From positions 225,058 to 289,057 of the forward strand of contig DLCG01000008.1 of assembly GCA_002480495.1 (NCBI GenBank): DNA of 64,000 nt. Reading direction: 5' to 3'. Below the pieces are notes generated by a model. The model was given only the letters and a program-made list of their open reading frames with translations, was not told the origin of the DNA and did no database searches. The position numbers and the translations under genes are program-made. Shown here piece by piece: positions 25,691 to 34,038 of the stretch. This stretch comes from Rhodobiaceae bacterium UBA7804. GTDB taxonomy: Bacteria; Pseudomonadota; Alphaproteobacteria; Parvibaculales; Parvibaculaceae. Position 1 is the first letter of the stretch. Each line of letters starts with the position of its first letter.

Positions 25691-26962
25691 TCAGGCCTTG
25701 TTGGCAGGCGGCTCGCCGGAAGAGGCCCTTCGGCGGCCATCGGCAGCGTCGCGGCGAGGAAGATGGGCGGGCGGCGATGCGCGGCGAGGTGCCGAGCGAG
25801 GTCCGGTAGAAGGCTGCAGGGGCGCATTCCTCTTCGTCGCCAGCTCGTCTCTGGCCTGCGCGTTGAGATCGATCGGTTCCACTGTCGGATTACCTTCGAA
25901 GTCGAGCCACTGTTTGCGCTCATAGTCGAACAGCTTGCAGTTTCGATAGACGTTCCGGTATTCGCCGAGCCCGAAACGATAGCGCACTACATCATCGCCA
26001 TATGCCTCTATCAACCGTGCCTGCGCCTCAGTGAGCTTGTAGCCGGGTATCGAAGGCAGCGCATGATGCGCGTGATGGAGCATCACCCATTTGAATAACG
26101 GGAGGAAATCGAACGGCAAATCCACGTGGGCAGTCCCGCGAATATTGCCGCCGTAGAAACTCCACTCATCGCGATCCTTGAACCAGGGAACTTTCGGGTG
26201 ATTGTGCTGAAGAAAGATCGACAGCGCCATGAGGTAGTTCCAGACCGCGAAGGGAATGAACCAGCCAAGCAGCATGGTCAGCCAGATCGAACGCTCGGGT
26301 GAAAGCGCACTACCGAGGAGACCGATGAAGGCGACCAACCCGCCGCCGAAAATAATGACGAAAAGGGAGTCCGGAAGATGGCTCTTCCATTCCGCGCGCA
26401 TCTGCCTGGTCACCGGAACGACGAGCTTCGGGATCCAGAACTCTATCCAGTAATAAATGAGAGGGCCCGCGGGGCTGCGATAGATCCGCTCCAAAAGACG
26501 CCGCGGCGCGGAGGAACCGTCATATTCCTCCTTCGACATTGGAGCCCATACGTAATCGAAGCCCTTTAGGTTGGTGTAGCGGTGATGCGTGCGATTATGA
26601 ACGACGTCCCACTGGCTACGGGAATGCAGGCAAGGAAGGAAGACCAGCCGCGTGATCCACCGGTTCATCGTCCGTCCGGGCACAAATGCAGAATGGCCGC
26701 TGTCATGGCCGATCAGGAAAAGAAGCCCTATCAAGGCACCGTTCGCCACCCCGAAAACGATGTTCACGGCGATGGGGAGCGGCGCAACAGCCCCGGCCAT
26801 GGTCAAGAAATAAAGAAAATAATGAATTCCGAGCAGCCACAGACCCCGGCCGAGGGACTTTTCCGTCACCTCCGCACGCTCTTCCGCCGTTAGCCAGTCA
26901 GAAGGCCTGCCCGGCTTCGCACCCTGCGGAATCTCCGACTTAGGTATTACCGCCACGCTCAT
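25691..26962 (-). CDS. Membrane fatty acid desaturase family protein
   Basis: A 423-residue integral membrane di-iron enzyme with the three desaturase histidine boxes in order: LIGHDSGHSAFVPG (HxxxH), HNRTHHRYTN (HxxHH) and LHHAHHALPSIPGY (HxxHH). Four hydrophobic segments separate the boxes (for example YFLYFLTMAGAVAPLPIAV). The C-terminal ~60 residues are Arg/Pro/Ala-rich and probably unstructured (GPRSAPRRASPPAHLPRR). Such enzymes introduce double bonds or hydroxyl groups into fatty acyl or carotenoid chains. The position of action is not predictable here. It is divergent from the sensor kinase across a 212-base gap and convergent with uppP. Confidence 0.88.
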   Translation of the reverse strand: MSVAVIPKSEIPQGAKPGRPSDWLTAEERAEVTEKSLGRGLWLLGIHYFLYFLTMAGAVAPLPIAVNIVFGVANGALIGLLFLIGHDSGHSAFVPGRTMNRWITRLVFLPCLHSRSQWDVVHNRTHHRYTNLKGFDYVWAPMSKEEYDGSSAPRRLLERIYRSPAGPLIYYWIEFWIPKLVVPVTRQMRAEWKSHLPDSLFVIIFGGGLVAFIGLLGSALSPERSIWLTMLLGWFIPFAVWNYLMALSIFLQHNHPKVPWFKDRDEWSFYGGNIRGTAHVDLPFDFLPLFKWVMLHHAHHALPSIPGYKLTEAQARLIEAYGDDVVRYRFGLGEYRNVYRNCKLFDYERKQWLDFEGNPTVEPIDLNAQARDELATKRNAPLQPSTGPRSAPRRASPPAHLPRRDAADGRRRASSGEPPANKA

Positions 26963-27174
26963 TCGACCACCGCGCCACTTGGGTCCAACTGTCCCGTTTC
27001 GAGAAAGATTCTAGGTTAATCAATGCTTAATTGTGAAGTGCAAGTTTTCCTCTGCAAACAGCCCGCCAGTCATCCTTAAGGCGATCTTAGGGAACCGCGT
27101 GCCAAAACTGGCTGTGACAGTGTGTTTTTCGTCCCCTGAGAACGCCGCGACAAATCGAGGCAGGCTGGGGCAAG

Positions 27175-28638
27175 GTGGCAACTGGGTCCGGGATCGACAA
27201 TTTGACCTCTGACGAAAGTACAATCCCGCCGGTGGATCGAACGGATTATTCGAGATACTGGCTGACGCTGAGGTTCCACGATCCCAAGGTCGAGGATGCC
27301 TTCGCTCGGAAGAACTATGCGCAGCAGATCGGTATTACCCGGCTCTCGGTGGCGGGCGGCGCCGTCGTGTTCGCATTGTTTGGATTGCTGGACGTCTACA
27401 TCATTCCCGACGTTCTCTACGAAGCGTGGGCTTTGCGCTTCGGCCTCGTGTGCCCGGCTCTTTTCGCGCTTGTTGCGCTCTCCTATACGCGGTTCGTCAC
27501 ACACAGGAACACCGGCTGGCTTTCCTTCGTGATGCTCATTCCCGGCCTCTCGGTAACGGTGATGACAGCGATCGCGGAGGCTCCCGGCGCCTATCTCTAT
27601 TACGGCGGCCTTGTGGTTGTGATCGGCTACAGCAACTGCCTCTGGCGACTGAGCTATATCTATTCAACCATCGTGTCCGTGATCACGATCCTCGCCTATC
27701 AATGGGTCGTACTCTTCGTGAATCCGGTGCCGCAGGACATCCTGATCAGCAATACGACGTTCCTTGCGTCGACTGTAGGCATCAGCATGTTCCTGAACTA
27801 CGTCCAGGAAATGCAGCTGCGCAACAGCTTTGTCGACAACGAGAAACTTCGTTCGGAACAGATCCGCTCGGAGCGTCTCCTCAGCCGCTCGGAAGCCGCC
27901 AACCGGGCAAAGAATGACTTCCTCGCGATCATGAGCCATGAGTTGCGCACACCGCTCAATGCGATCATCGGTTTCTCGGAAATCATTTCGAACCAGATGT
28001 TCGGCCCCGTCGGCCAGCCAAAATATGTCGACTATGCAAGCGATATTCGCGCGAGCGGCGCCCATCTTCTGAGCATCATCAACGACATCCTGGATATTTC
28101 GAAGGCGGAAGCAGGGAAGCTCCAGCTAGAGGAAGAACCGATCGATCCCGTTGAAGCGCTCAACCGCACGATGCGCATGTTCCGCCAGCGTGCCTCTGAA
28201 CTCGGCGTCGATCTCACCTTCCGCGTTCGCGATGACATTCCCTGGCTTATCGCCGACCCGCGCCTCTTCAATCAGGTTGCAATCAACCTGACCTCGAACG
28301 CTCTGAAATTCACGCCCGAGAATGGCAATGTCTGGGTGGAACTCAGTTTCAACAATGCCGGCGACATGGTGCTCAGCGTGAAGGATACCGGTATCGGCAT
28401 AAAGGCGTCCGACACCCAGAGAATCTTCGAACCCTTCGTACAGGTCGAAGACGCCATGTCGCGCACTCATCAGGGTACGGGACTTGGTCTGCCGCTCGTG
28501 CGCAAGATCATGAGCCTGCATGGCGGCACTGTGGAGCTTGAAAGCGTGATCGGCGAGGGAACAACCGTGAGCGCGACGTTCCCGAAAAGCCGGTTCGTCG
28601 CGCCCCAGGTCGATGAATTGCAGTGGCAGGCAAGCTGA
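27175..28638 (+). CDS. Six-TM sensor histidine kinase
   Basis: A 487-residue membrane sensor kinase. Residues ~40-210 hold about six hydrophobic segments (LSVAGGAVVFALFGLLDVYI, FGLVCPALFALVALSY, SFVMLIPGLSVTVMTAI, IYSTIVSVITILAYQWVVLF) with no extracytoplasmic sensor domain, so the signal is probably sensed in or at the membrane. A short coiled coil leads to HisKA (DFLAIMSHELRTPLNAIIGF, His near residue 253) and HATPase_c (NLTSNALKFTPENGNV, VKDTGIGIKASD, GTGLGLPLV). No receiver domain is attached and no regulator is adjacent. The start is GTG 27175. It ends 6 bases from the convergent PilZ-methyltransferase gene, an arrangement recalling PhcS beside PhcB. Confidence 0.88.
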   Translation: MATGSGIDNLTSDESTIPPVDRTDYSRYWLTLRFHDPKVEDAFARKNYAQQIGITRLSVAGGAVVFALFGLLDVYIIPDVLYEAWALRFGLVCPALFALVALSYTRFVTHRNTGWLSFVMLIPGLSVTVMTAIAEAPGAYLYYGGLVVVIGYSNCLWRLSYIYSTIVSVITILAYQWVVLFVNPVPQDILISNTTFLASTVGISMFLNYVQEMQLRNSFVDNEKLRSEQIRSERLLSRSEAANRAKNDFLAIMSHELRTPLNAIIGFSEIISNQMFGPVGQPKYVDYASDIRASGAHLLSIINDILDISKAEAGKLQLEEEPIDPVEALNRTMRMFRQRASELGVDLTFRVRDDIPWLIADPRLFNQVAINLTSNALKFTPENGNVWVELSFNNAGDMVLSVKDTGIGIKASDTQRIFEPFVQVEDAMSRTHQGTGLGLPLVRKIMSLHGGTVELESVIGEGTTVSATFPKSRFVAPQVDELQWQAS

Positions 28639-28644
28639 CCCAAG

Positions 28645-30099
28645 TCAGACCGGCTTGTCGACTACCATCAGATAGATGCACTTCGTCGAGTCGATATCGA
28701 TCGACACATTCCTGACGTCGAGCCCGTCGATGAGCTCAAGCATATCCGCTTCCGTCCGGTAGATAAGACTCCAGTCCGTGACAAACTCGAGCGGCCACTC
28801 GCAGCTTTCCCTGCCCTTTCTCACATTCGCGAGAATGAGCTTTCCGCCGGGCTTCACCTGCTCGTAAAGATCGCGCGTCAGCGCTTTTGCCCTGCGAGCG
28901 GAGAGATAGTCGTATAGCCCAAGGCTGTAGATCACATCCTGAGGCGGCAGCGCCCTGAACAGCGCCCCCGCTTTCAACAACTGCGCGAATGATGCCTGCA
29001 GGCATTGCACCTTCGCTCTTCCGGCATGCCGCACCACCTCCGGATAGGCATGCTCGTAGGCATGAGTAAGCGCCCTGTCATCCTGATCGATCAAGGTGAA
29101 GTTCACCGGACGGGGCAAGCGTTCGATCTTCAGATAATCATAGACTTCATATGCCGATCCGCATCCCAGATTGGCTATGTTGAGCGGCGTCTCTGCCGGC
29201 TCCTCGGCTATGTAGTCAGCGACGATCTTCTGCGTCATGCGCAGACGCGTACCGACGCAGGCGCCCGTTTCTATGCCGATACGATGCAGCAGCTTCTCGT
29301 AAGGCGTATTGCCGACGCGCTGCCACTCGTAGACGTAGTTCATGATCTGGAAGTCGCCCGGATAGCCAAGCGGCTTTTCATAACAGCGCTTCATCACCGC
29401 ACCGGGCATGAAATCCGGTGTGAGAACGCGCTCGGCATAGCGTTTGTGCCGTGCGAGTACCGCTGGATCGGCCCAGACCGGTTCCAGCACGTCGTTGCCC
29501 TTGTACCAGAGGTCCTTCCATTGCGGGACCATGCGATCCTCGCATGCGATGAGCGCTTCAAGCAGCAGCTTTTCACGTTCCTCTCCGCCTGCCTTGAGAC
29601 GGGCTTCATAATTTTCGAGCACTCCCTTGTAGGAGCGGAAGAGATTGATGATCTCGCTGCAGAGCTGCTGGAACTCCGGCAGGATGCCTTCTGACGTCGC
29701 GAAGAGCGGATCGGCAAGCGCCTGCGACAGGACGAGATTGTCGTGCTCGCTAACGATGCCCGGAATATCGAGATAACCGGAGGTGAACTCGAGCCCCACA
29801 ACCGTTCTCAACCCATGGGGCTCAACGCGCCGGACCCGCCCCGCTCCACCGAACAGGCGGGTTTCGCCTATCCGGAACTCGAAGGGCATTTCGGATCCGA
29901 TACGGTCATCCCAGCCATCCGTGCGTGAACTCTGAATGGCCAGGCCGGTCATGCTCAGATTCTTGAGTTGCGCCCGCTCATTCTCGATCAGAACGGCCGG
30001 GACGGCCTCCCGGAATAGCTGCTCGGGCCGGAACCGTTCGGCCCGGTAAAACATCCGGCGGCCTTCAGCCCCGGTCAGTTGCTCATAAGTACGTATCAC
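28645..30099 (-). CDS. PilZ-like / SAM-dependent methyltransferase fusion, PhcB-like
   Basis: A 484-residue protein. The first ~110 residues look like a PilZ domain: AVPAVLIENERAQLKNLSMTGLAI carries the NxSxxG element, and LRTVVGLEFTSG ends the barrel, but no exact RxxxR precedes it, so cyclic-di-GMP binding is uncertain. A helical linker follows. The C-terminal half is a class I methyltransferase with LNIANLGCGSAYEVYDYL (SAM site near residue 320), DVIYSLGLYDYLS and KPGGKLILANVRKG. The methyltransferase tail (WPLEFVTDWSLIYRTEADM) resembles PhcB, which makes 3-hydroxy fatty-acid methyl esters; this rests on recollection. GTG 30099 follows AGGTGGGG and was chosen over the open frame beginning at 30141. 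Confidence 0.7.
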   Translation of the reverse strand: MIRTYEQLTGAEGRRMFYRAERFRPEQLFREAVPAVLIENERAQLKNLSMTGLAIQSSRTDGWDDRIGSEMPFEFRIGETRLFGGAGRVRRVEPHGLRTVVGLEFTSGYLDIPGIVSEHDNLVLSQALADPLFATSEGILPEFQQLCSEIINLFRSYKGVLENYEARLKAGGEEREKLLLEALIACEDRMVPQWKDLWYKGNDVLEPVWADPAVLARHKRYAERVLTPDFMPGAVMKRCYEKPLGYPGDFQIMNYVYEWQRVGNTPYEKLLHRIGIETGACVGTRLRMTQKIVADYIAEEPAETPLNIANLGCGSAYEVYDYLKIERLPRPVNFTLIDQDDRALTHAYEHAYPEVVRHAGRAKVQCLQASFAQLLKAGALFRALPPQDVIYSLGLYDYLSARRAKALTRDLYEQVKPGGKLILANVRKGRESCEWPLEFVTDWSLIYRTEADMLELIDGLDVRNVSIDIDSTKCIYLMVVDKPV

Positions 30100-30401
30100 T
30101 GGCCCCACCTGTCTCAAAAACGGACAATACCAAGGAATCACAGGGTTCCCGCCGTTACAATTCCTAACGAAAGTTTAAAACGGGAATTGCAGCTATTCCA
30201 CAACCGCCATTTCAGGCAACAGTTGTGCCAGAGCGATGAGGGCAGCCAGTATGTGCGGTCAGAGCTTTTTCTGCCTCGCTGGCCGCAGATCCTGATGATT
30301 GGACTTGTTGTAGGCGGCGGGCATGCGTAGCAGAATGCCTGCTATACAAGACCCCTGTGTAAAAATTGGGGATTCGCACTGCCGGAAGGGGAATATTCGA
30401 T
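30100..30401. other. Non-coding divergent promoter region
   Basis: About 300 bases between the divergent PilZ-methyltransferase and 2OG-oxygenase genes. It holds an AT-rich stretch near 30160-30180 and a short hairpin TAGCAG-N5-CTGCTA at 30328-30344, upstream of the oxygenase. I see no convincing gene, tRNA or RNA motif. Promoters for both genes presumably lie here. Confidence 0.5.
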
Positions 30402-31196
30402 ATGGTCGAGGCGTCGTTCCTCAAACTGCCACATAAGAACTCTGCTGAAGGAGACGAGTCCGGTCTGCTCGTCGACTACGAAGCCCTGAGGGCCCAGAGC
30501 GGAGATCTATCCCGGCACTACCGGTCCAACGCCCCCTTTCCGCATATCGTTATCGACGACTTCCTGCCCTCTCGTACAATCGACAGGCTGATCGAGGACT
30601 ACCCCTACGACCAGAGCCTACCCGTGTGGAACGACGCCACTCATCGCCACAAGGACACGGGTGAGTTCATTCAGAAAGACAAGCGCAACATCCGCGACCT
30701 CCTCCGGATGCCCCCCAGCTACAGGCAGCTTATCTGGGAACTCAACTCCCACTACTTCCTGGACTTTCTGAGCAAGCTCAGCGGTATCAAGAACCTTTTG
30801 CCGGACCCCAATCTGCGTGGTGCCGGCATTCACCAGATTGGAACGGGCGGCTTCTTAAAGGTCCATGCCGACTTCACGCTGCAGCGCGACTTTGCCCTGT
30901 CCCGCAGGATCAACCTGCTTCTCTACCTGAACCGGGACTGGCCCGAAGAATATGGAGGCCATCTTGAACTCTGGGACCGGGAGATAAAGGGACCCCCGAA
31001 GCGCGTTCTGCCGATCGCAAACAGATGCGTGATCTTTTCCACAACGGCCGACTCATTCCACGGCCACCCGAAGCCGTTGACCTGCCCTGAGGGCGTCTAC
31101 CGTAAATCCATCGCTCTCTATTTTTATACGAATGGACGCCCGGACGATAAGACACCTCCGGTCATTTCGACGGATTGGCGGGATACTCCTTTTTGA
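30402..31196 (+). CDS. 2-oxoglutarate/Fe(II)-dependent oxygenase
   Basis: A 264-residue double-stranded beta-helix dioxygenase of the prolyl-4-hydroxylase-like group. The iron triad is visible as FLKVHADF (H-x-D) and DSFHGHPKPL (distal His), with the 2-oxoglutarate Arg in GVYRKSIALYFYT. RINLLLYLNRDWPEEYGGHLELWD is the conserved core strand set, and FPHIVIDDFLP near residue 42 is the usual N-terminal motif. Such enzymes hydroxylate proteins, sugars or small molecules. It is followed on the other strand by a surface-glycan-like cluster, which hints at glycan or protein decoration. ATG 30402, about ten bases after AGGGGAA, is preferred to an upstream TTG at 30366. Confidence 0.85.
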   Translation: MVEASFLKLPHKNSAEGDESGLLVDYEALRAQSGDLSRHYRSNAPFPHIVIDDFLPSRTIDRLIEDYPYDQSLPVWNDATHRHKDTGEFIQKDKRNIRDLLRMPPSYRQLIWELNSHYFLDFLSKLSGIKNLLPDPNLRGAGIHQIGTGGFLKVHADFTLQRDFALSRRINLLLYLNRDWPEEYGGHLELWDREIKGPPKRVLPIANRCVIFSTTADSFHGHPKPLTCPEGVYRKSIALYFYTNGRPDDKTPPVISTDWRDTPF

Positions 31197-31253
31197 GCGA
31201 TGGCAAAACCGCAGAGAAACCGGCCTTACCAGCACTGCCCCTCTGAAAACCGC

Positions 31254-32057
31254 CTACTTGCCTGACTTGGCCTTGACCGGTTTCTTTTCGTTTGCCTTCG
31301 CCTTTGCCTTCTCTTCCTCCAGCTTCCGCAAGCGCTTCACCTTGTGGGTGTTTTCCATGTGCTTGCTTGCGTGGACATAGAAGGCGCGAAGATTGGCCGC
31401 GGCCTCCTCACCAGTTTCGCCTGGGAAGAGGAGCTTGAGCAATTCCGGATCGTTCTGACGGTCTCCGCCGGGCTTGCGCAAAACACCAAGACCAAATCCG
31501 TGGTTGAAGGTGAAGGTCTCATGTTGACCGGTAAGTTCCTGCCAGAACTTCCACGCGCCGAAATCCTGCAATCTCGCCTGCACATCGTGAAACAGGATGA
31601 TGCCGCCAGGTTTGACCTTTGGATACCAGTTGGCGAAATCTTCGCTCACCGCCTCATAAGTATGGAATCCATCTATGTGCAGAAGCTCGATGCTGTCTTC
31701 ATCGAAATGACGCAGCGCTTCGTTGAAGAACATGCGCATGAGATACGAGAAGCCGTGATAGTTCTGCCTGTTATGGTTGTTGACCATTGAGAATACGGAC
31801 TCATCGTATTTATCCGTATGCGCATCGCCCTCGAATGTATCGACGGCATAGCATAGCCCATCGATGTCGTTTTCCTTCATCGCCTGACAGAAGGTGAAAT
31901 AGGAAAGCCCTTTGTGCGTTCCCAGTTCGACAAGGAGCTTTGGGCGCATCGCCGTGACGAGATCATATCCGAAAGGGAGATGGTCGATCCATGTGCTGAA
32001 CACCCGATGAAGCGGATCGAAGTGCCGGATCGAAGGCGGCATGTAGACGATAGTCAT
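31254..32057 (-). CDS. Class I SAM-dependent methyltransferase (Methyltransf_24-like)
   Basis: A 267-residue methyltransferase. KLLVELGTHKGLSYFTF near residue 41 is the SAM-binding loop; LCYAVDTFEGD, IELLHIDGFHTYEAVSEDF and KPGGIILFHDV are the following conserved blocks of the Methyltransf_24/cephalosporin-hydroxylase-like group. Members often methylate sugars in surface polysaccharides. The C-terminal ~30 residues are strongly Lys-rich (KAKANEKKPVKAKSGK), probably disordered and possibly membrane- or nucleic-acid-binding. ATG 32057 lies 9 bases after AGGAG. It is the last gene of a minus-strand cluster with two glycosyltransferases and a sulfotransferase. Confidence 0.82.
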   Translation of the reverse strand: MTIVYMPPSIRHFDPLHRVFSTWIDHLPFGYDLVTAMRPKLLVELGTHKGLSYFTFCQAMKENDIDGLCYAVDTFEGDAHTDKYDESVFSMVNNHNRQNYHGFSYLMRMFFNEALRHFDEDSIELLHIDGFHTYEAVSEDFANWYPKVKPGGIILFHDVQARLQDFGAWKFWQELTGQHETFTFNHGFGLGVLRKPGGDRQNDPELLKLLFPGETGEEAAANLRAFYVHASKHMENTHKVKRLRKLEEEKAKAKANEKKPVKAKSGK

Positions 32058-32091
32058 GCAATCAAGCTCCTGAGACAGGCTGGGTGCAAAC

Positions 32092-33093
32092 TCAATTTTC
32101 AGAATTCAAGGAAATCAGCTTCCGATGCTTCCGTTTCCTGCGATCGTCCTCGTAGGGGTCCCGCCCTTCTGCGTCGAGGCGAGTGAATCGTCGAATACCC
32201 TTTTCAACGGAGGATTTCAGATACCGGAGCGACGGGCCGCGAATTCTCCCAAGGAAGGTGAACTCTACGGTCGGCGACCGGAAAGGGTGCCCGAGTATTT
32301 CGTGAAGCTGCTCGCGGATTTTCTCCAGAAGGTCATCCCGGTCTTCCTTGCCGGACGTCGTGACGCCGCCATGGATCTGATGAAATGACCCTTCGCCAGC
32401 CAGAAGGAAAGGCTCCGTGTCCGGATGAGTGGCGAGCTTGAAATAGATATAAAGGTTCAAGGCCCCGCCGCCCGGCAAATCGAATCTTTCGCTCGCCCCT
32501 CCTATTTCCTCGAAAATCTTCTTCGAGACGAAAATGCAATTGCATTCCAGAAATGGGTGAAAGAATCCATTTCTGTTCGCTCCGCAATTGCAGGAGATGT
32601 CAAAAAGACGATAGCCATTGTTCTTCCAGTCGATTTCGTCGAGAAGTGCCTTTTCCACCTCTTCTGTGTAGCCGTGCTCAAGGTTGAACTGCTGCTCATG
32701 TTCACCGAGGTGATATCCGGGTACAACCACCAGGGCTTCATCGTTCATCTTGAACGCCATCAGCGCATGGCGAACCACACCTGGCGTTACCATCCGCGCG
32801 CCATCGATCAGCAAGCCGATATATTTGCCTTTCGCGACTCCAACACCGAAATTGATGGCTGCTGCGGGCGAAACACCTTCTTCCTCTCGAATAAAATAAC
32901 GGAAGTTGCCGGGCAGTTTCTCGATGGACGCCGCGTCCATATTTCTGGCCGAACGGTTCTCAACGATCACGACCTCGTAGTCGTCGGCGTTGACGTCTTG
33001 CTGATAGTCCGGAGCAAAGCTGAGGAGCGTATTGAACGCCTGCCTCGGCATGTCATAAGCGATAATGATGATCGAGAGGAGCGGCGTCTTCAT
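32092..33093 (-). CDS. Family 2 glycosyltransferase, paralogue A
   Basis: A 333-residue GT-A fold glycosyltransferase. LLSIIIIAYDMPRQAFNTLLS opens the domain, DYEVVIVENRS follows, AAAINFGVGVAKGKYIGLLIDGARMVTPGVV supplies the DxA/DxD-type metal site, and ECNCIFVSKKIFEEIGG the acceptor side. The C-terminal ~60 residues are basic (RRFTRLDAEGRD; RRKRKHRK). It is paralogous to the adjacent upstream gene: both share IDGARMVTPGVV, PGYH-x-G, NGYRLF-(D/E)-I and GEGSFHQ-x-HGGVTT. Substrate unknown. Its ATG is preceded by GGAGGAGCG inside the end of the upstream gene, with a 4-base ATGA overlap, so the pair is translationally coupled. Confidence 0.85.
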   Translation of the reverse strand: MKTPLLSIIIIAYDMPRQAFNTLLSFAPDYQQDVNADDYEVVIVENRSARNMDAASIEKLPGNFRYFIREEEGVSPAAAINFGVGVAKGKYIGLLIDGARMVTPGVVRHALMAFKMNDEALVVVPGYHLGEHEQQFNLEHGYTEEVEKALLDEIDWKNNGYRLFDISCNCGANRNGFFHPFLECNCIFVSKKIFEEIGGASERFDLPGGGALNLYIYFKLATHPDTEPFLLAGEGSFHQIHGGVTTSGKEDRDDLLEKIREQLHEILGHPFRSPTVEFTFLGRIRGPSLRYLKSSVEKGIRRFTRLDAEGRDPYEDDRRKRKHRKLISLNSEN

Positions 33094-34034
33094 CGCTCCT
33101 CCGCCTTCCCTTGCTTATGCACCTTATCCAGCGATTGCCGCAGGAAACGATATACAGGCGGCCGTGCCGTTCCGAAGAGGATGGGTTTTGCCTTGGGGCT
33201 CTCCCTGTCCTCGCCGCGTATCGCGATATCCTGTTCCGTCAACAGCCTGTAAACACGTTCTCGCTCTTCGCTTCGCGTGCCGGTCGTTACGCCGCCATGA
33301 AACTGATGAAACGATCCCTCTCCGAAAAGCAGATAGAAGGGAACACCCGGCGGATCGAGCAAGCGCTTGTACAGGTCCAGATTGGCATTGCCACCACCGA
33401 AGTCATCGTAGCGACTGTCCATCCCTCCTATATCTTTCCACTTACGAACCGAAAGCCCGATGAAGTTGCTCTCCGAATTGGGCCTGAAGAATCCGGACTG
33501 ACAAGAACCGCTGAGAACCGCAATCTCGAATAGCCGATAGCCATTTTCAGGCCAGCGAATGCTCTTCAGAAGTTTCGCCTCAGCTTTCTCGTCATAGCCT
33601 TCGTTGACGGCAACCTGCTGAAGCTTGCGGCCGATGTGGTACCCCGGCGTCGAAACGACGGCATCCGGATTCATCCGAAACACCTGAAGCATATGCCCCA
33701 CGACACCCGGCGTAACCATACGCGCCCCATCGATCATGATGGCAATGTGAGATCCCCGCGCTTTCGATGCTCCGAAGTTCACCGCATGCACGGGTGTTCG
33801 CTGAGTTTCCTGTCGCAGAAAGTAGCGAACATTCCGAGCGTGACGCGTCGCGCGTTCCTCTCCGAGATTCTTGTCGGAGCTGTTTTCGACAACGATGACT
33901 TCATAGTCCTCTTCTTCCGCACCGACCTGATATGCAGGACTGAGAGACTGCAGGGTCTTATCTGCCTGATCGGGCATCTTGTAGACGATCATCACGATCG
34001 ACAGATAAGGCTTTCGGCGGAACAGTCTGAACAT
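33090..34034 (-). CDS. Family 2 glycosyltransferase, paralogue B
   Basis: A 314-residue GT2 enzyme: YLSIVMIVYKMPDQADKTLQSL, DYEVIVVENSSDKN, VNFGASKARGSHIAIMIDGARMV (metal site), NFIGLSVRKWKDIGG, and GEGSFHQFHGGVTTG. The last motif is shared with the next gene, with which it forms a tandem duplicate, although the two differ throughout and probably add different sugars or act on different acceptors. The basic RLFRRK at the N-terminus may be a membrane-association patch. It begins only 4 bases after the sulfotransferase stop. No ribosome site better than CTC-ATG is visible, which fits coupling to the gene before. Confidence 0.85.
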   Translation of the reverse strand: MFRLFRRKPYLSIVMIVYKMPDQADKTLQSLSPAYQVGAEEEDYEVIVVENSSDKNLGEERATRHARNVRYFLRQETQRTPVHAVNFGASKARGSHIAIMIDGARMVTPGVVGHMLQVFRMNPDAVVSTPGYHIGRKLQQVAVNEGYDEKAEAKLLKSIRWPENGYRLFEIAVLSGSCQSGFFRPNSESNFIGLSVRKWKDIGGMDSRYDDFGGGNANLDLYKRLLDPPGVPFYLLFGEGSFHQFHGGVTTGTRSEERERVYRLLTEQDIAIRGEDRESPKAKPILFGTARPPVYRFLRQSLDKVHKQGKAEER

Positions 34035-34038
34035 GAGT

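Noticed and set aside
30079..30330. 83-codon plus-strand open frame in the non-coding gap before the oxygenase
   Set aside because: No ribosome site, and partly overlaps the start of the PilZ-methyltransferase on the other strand.
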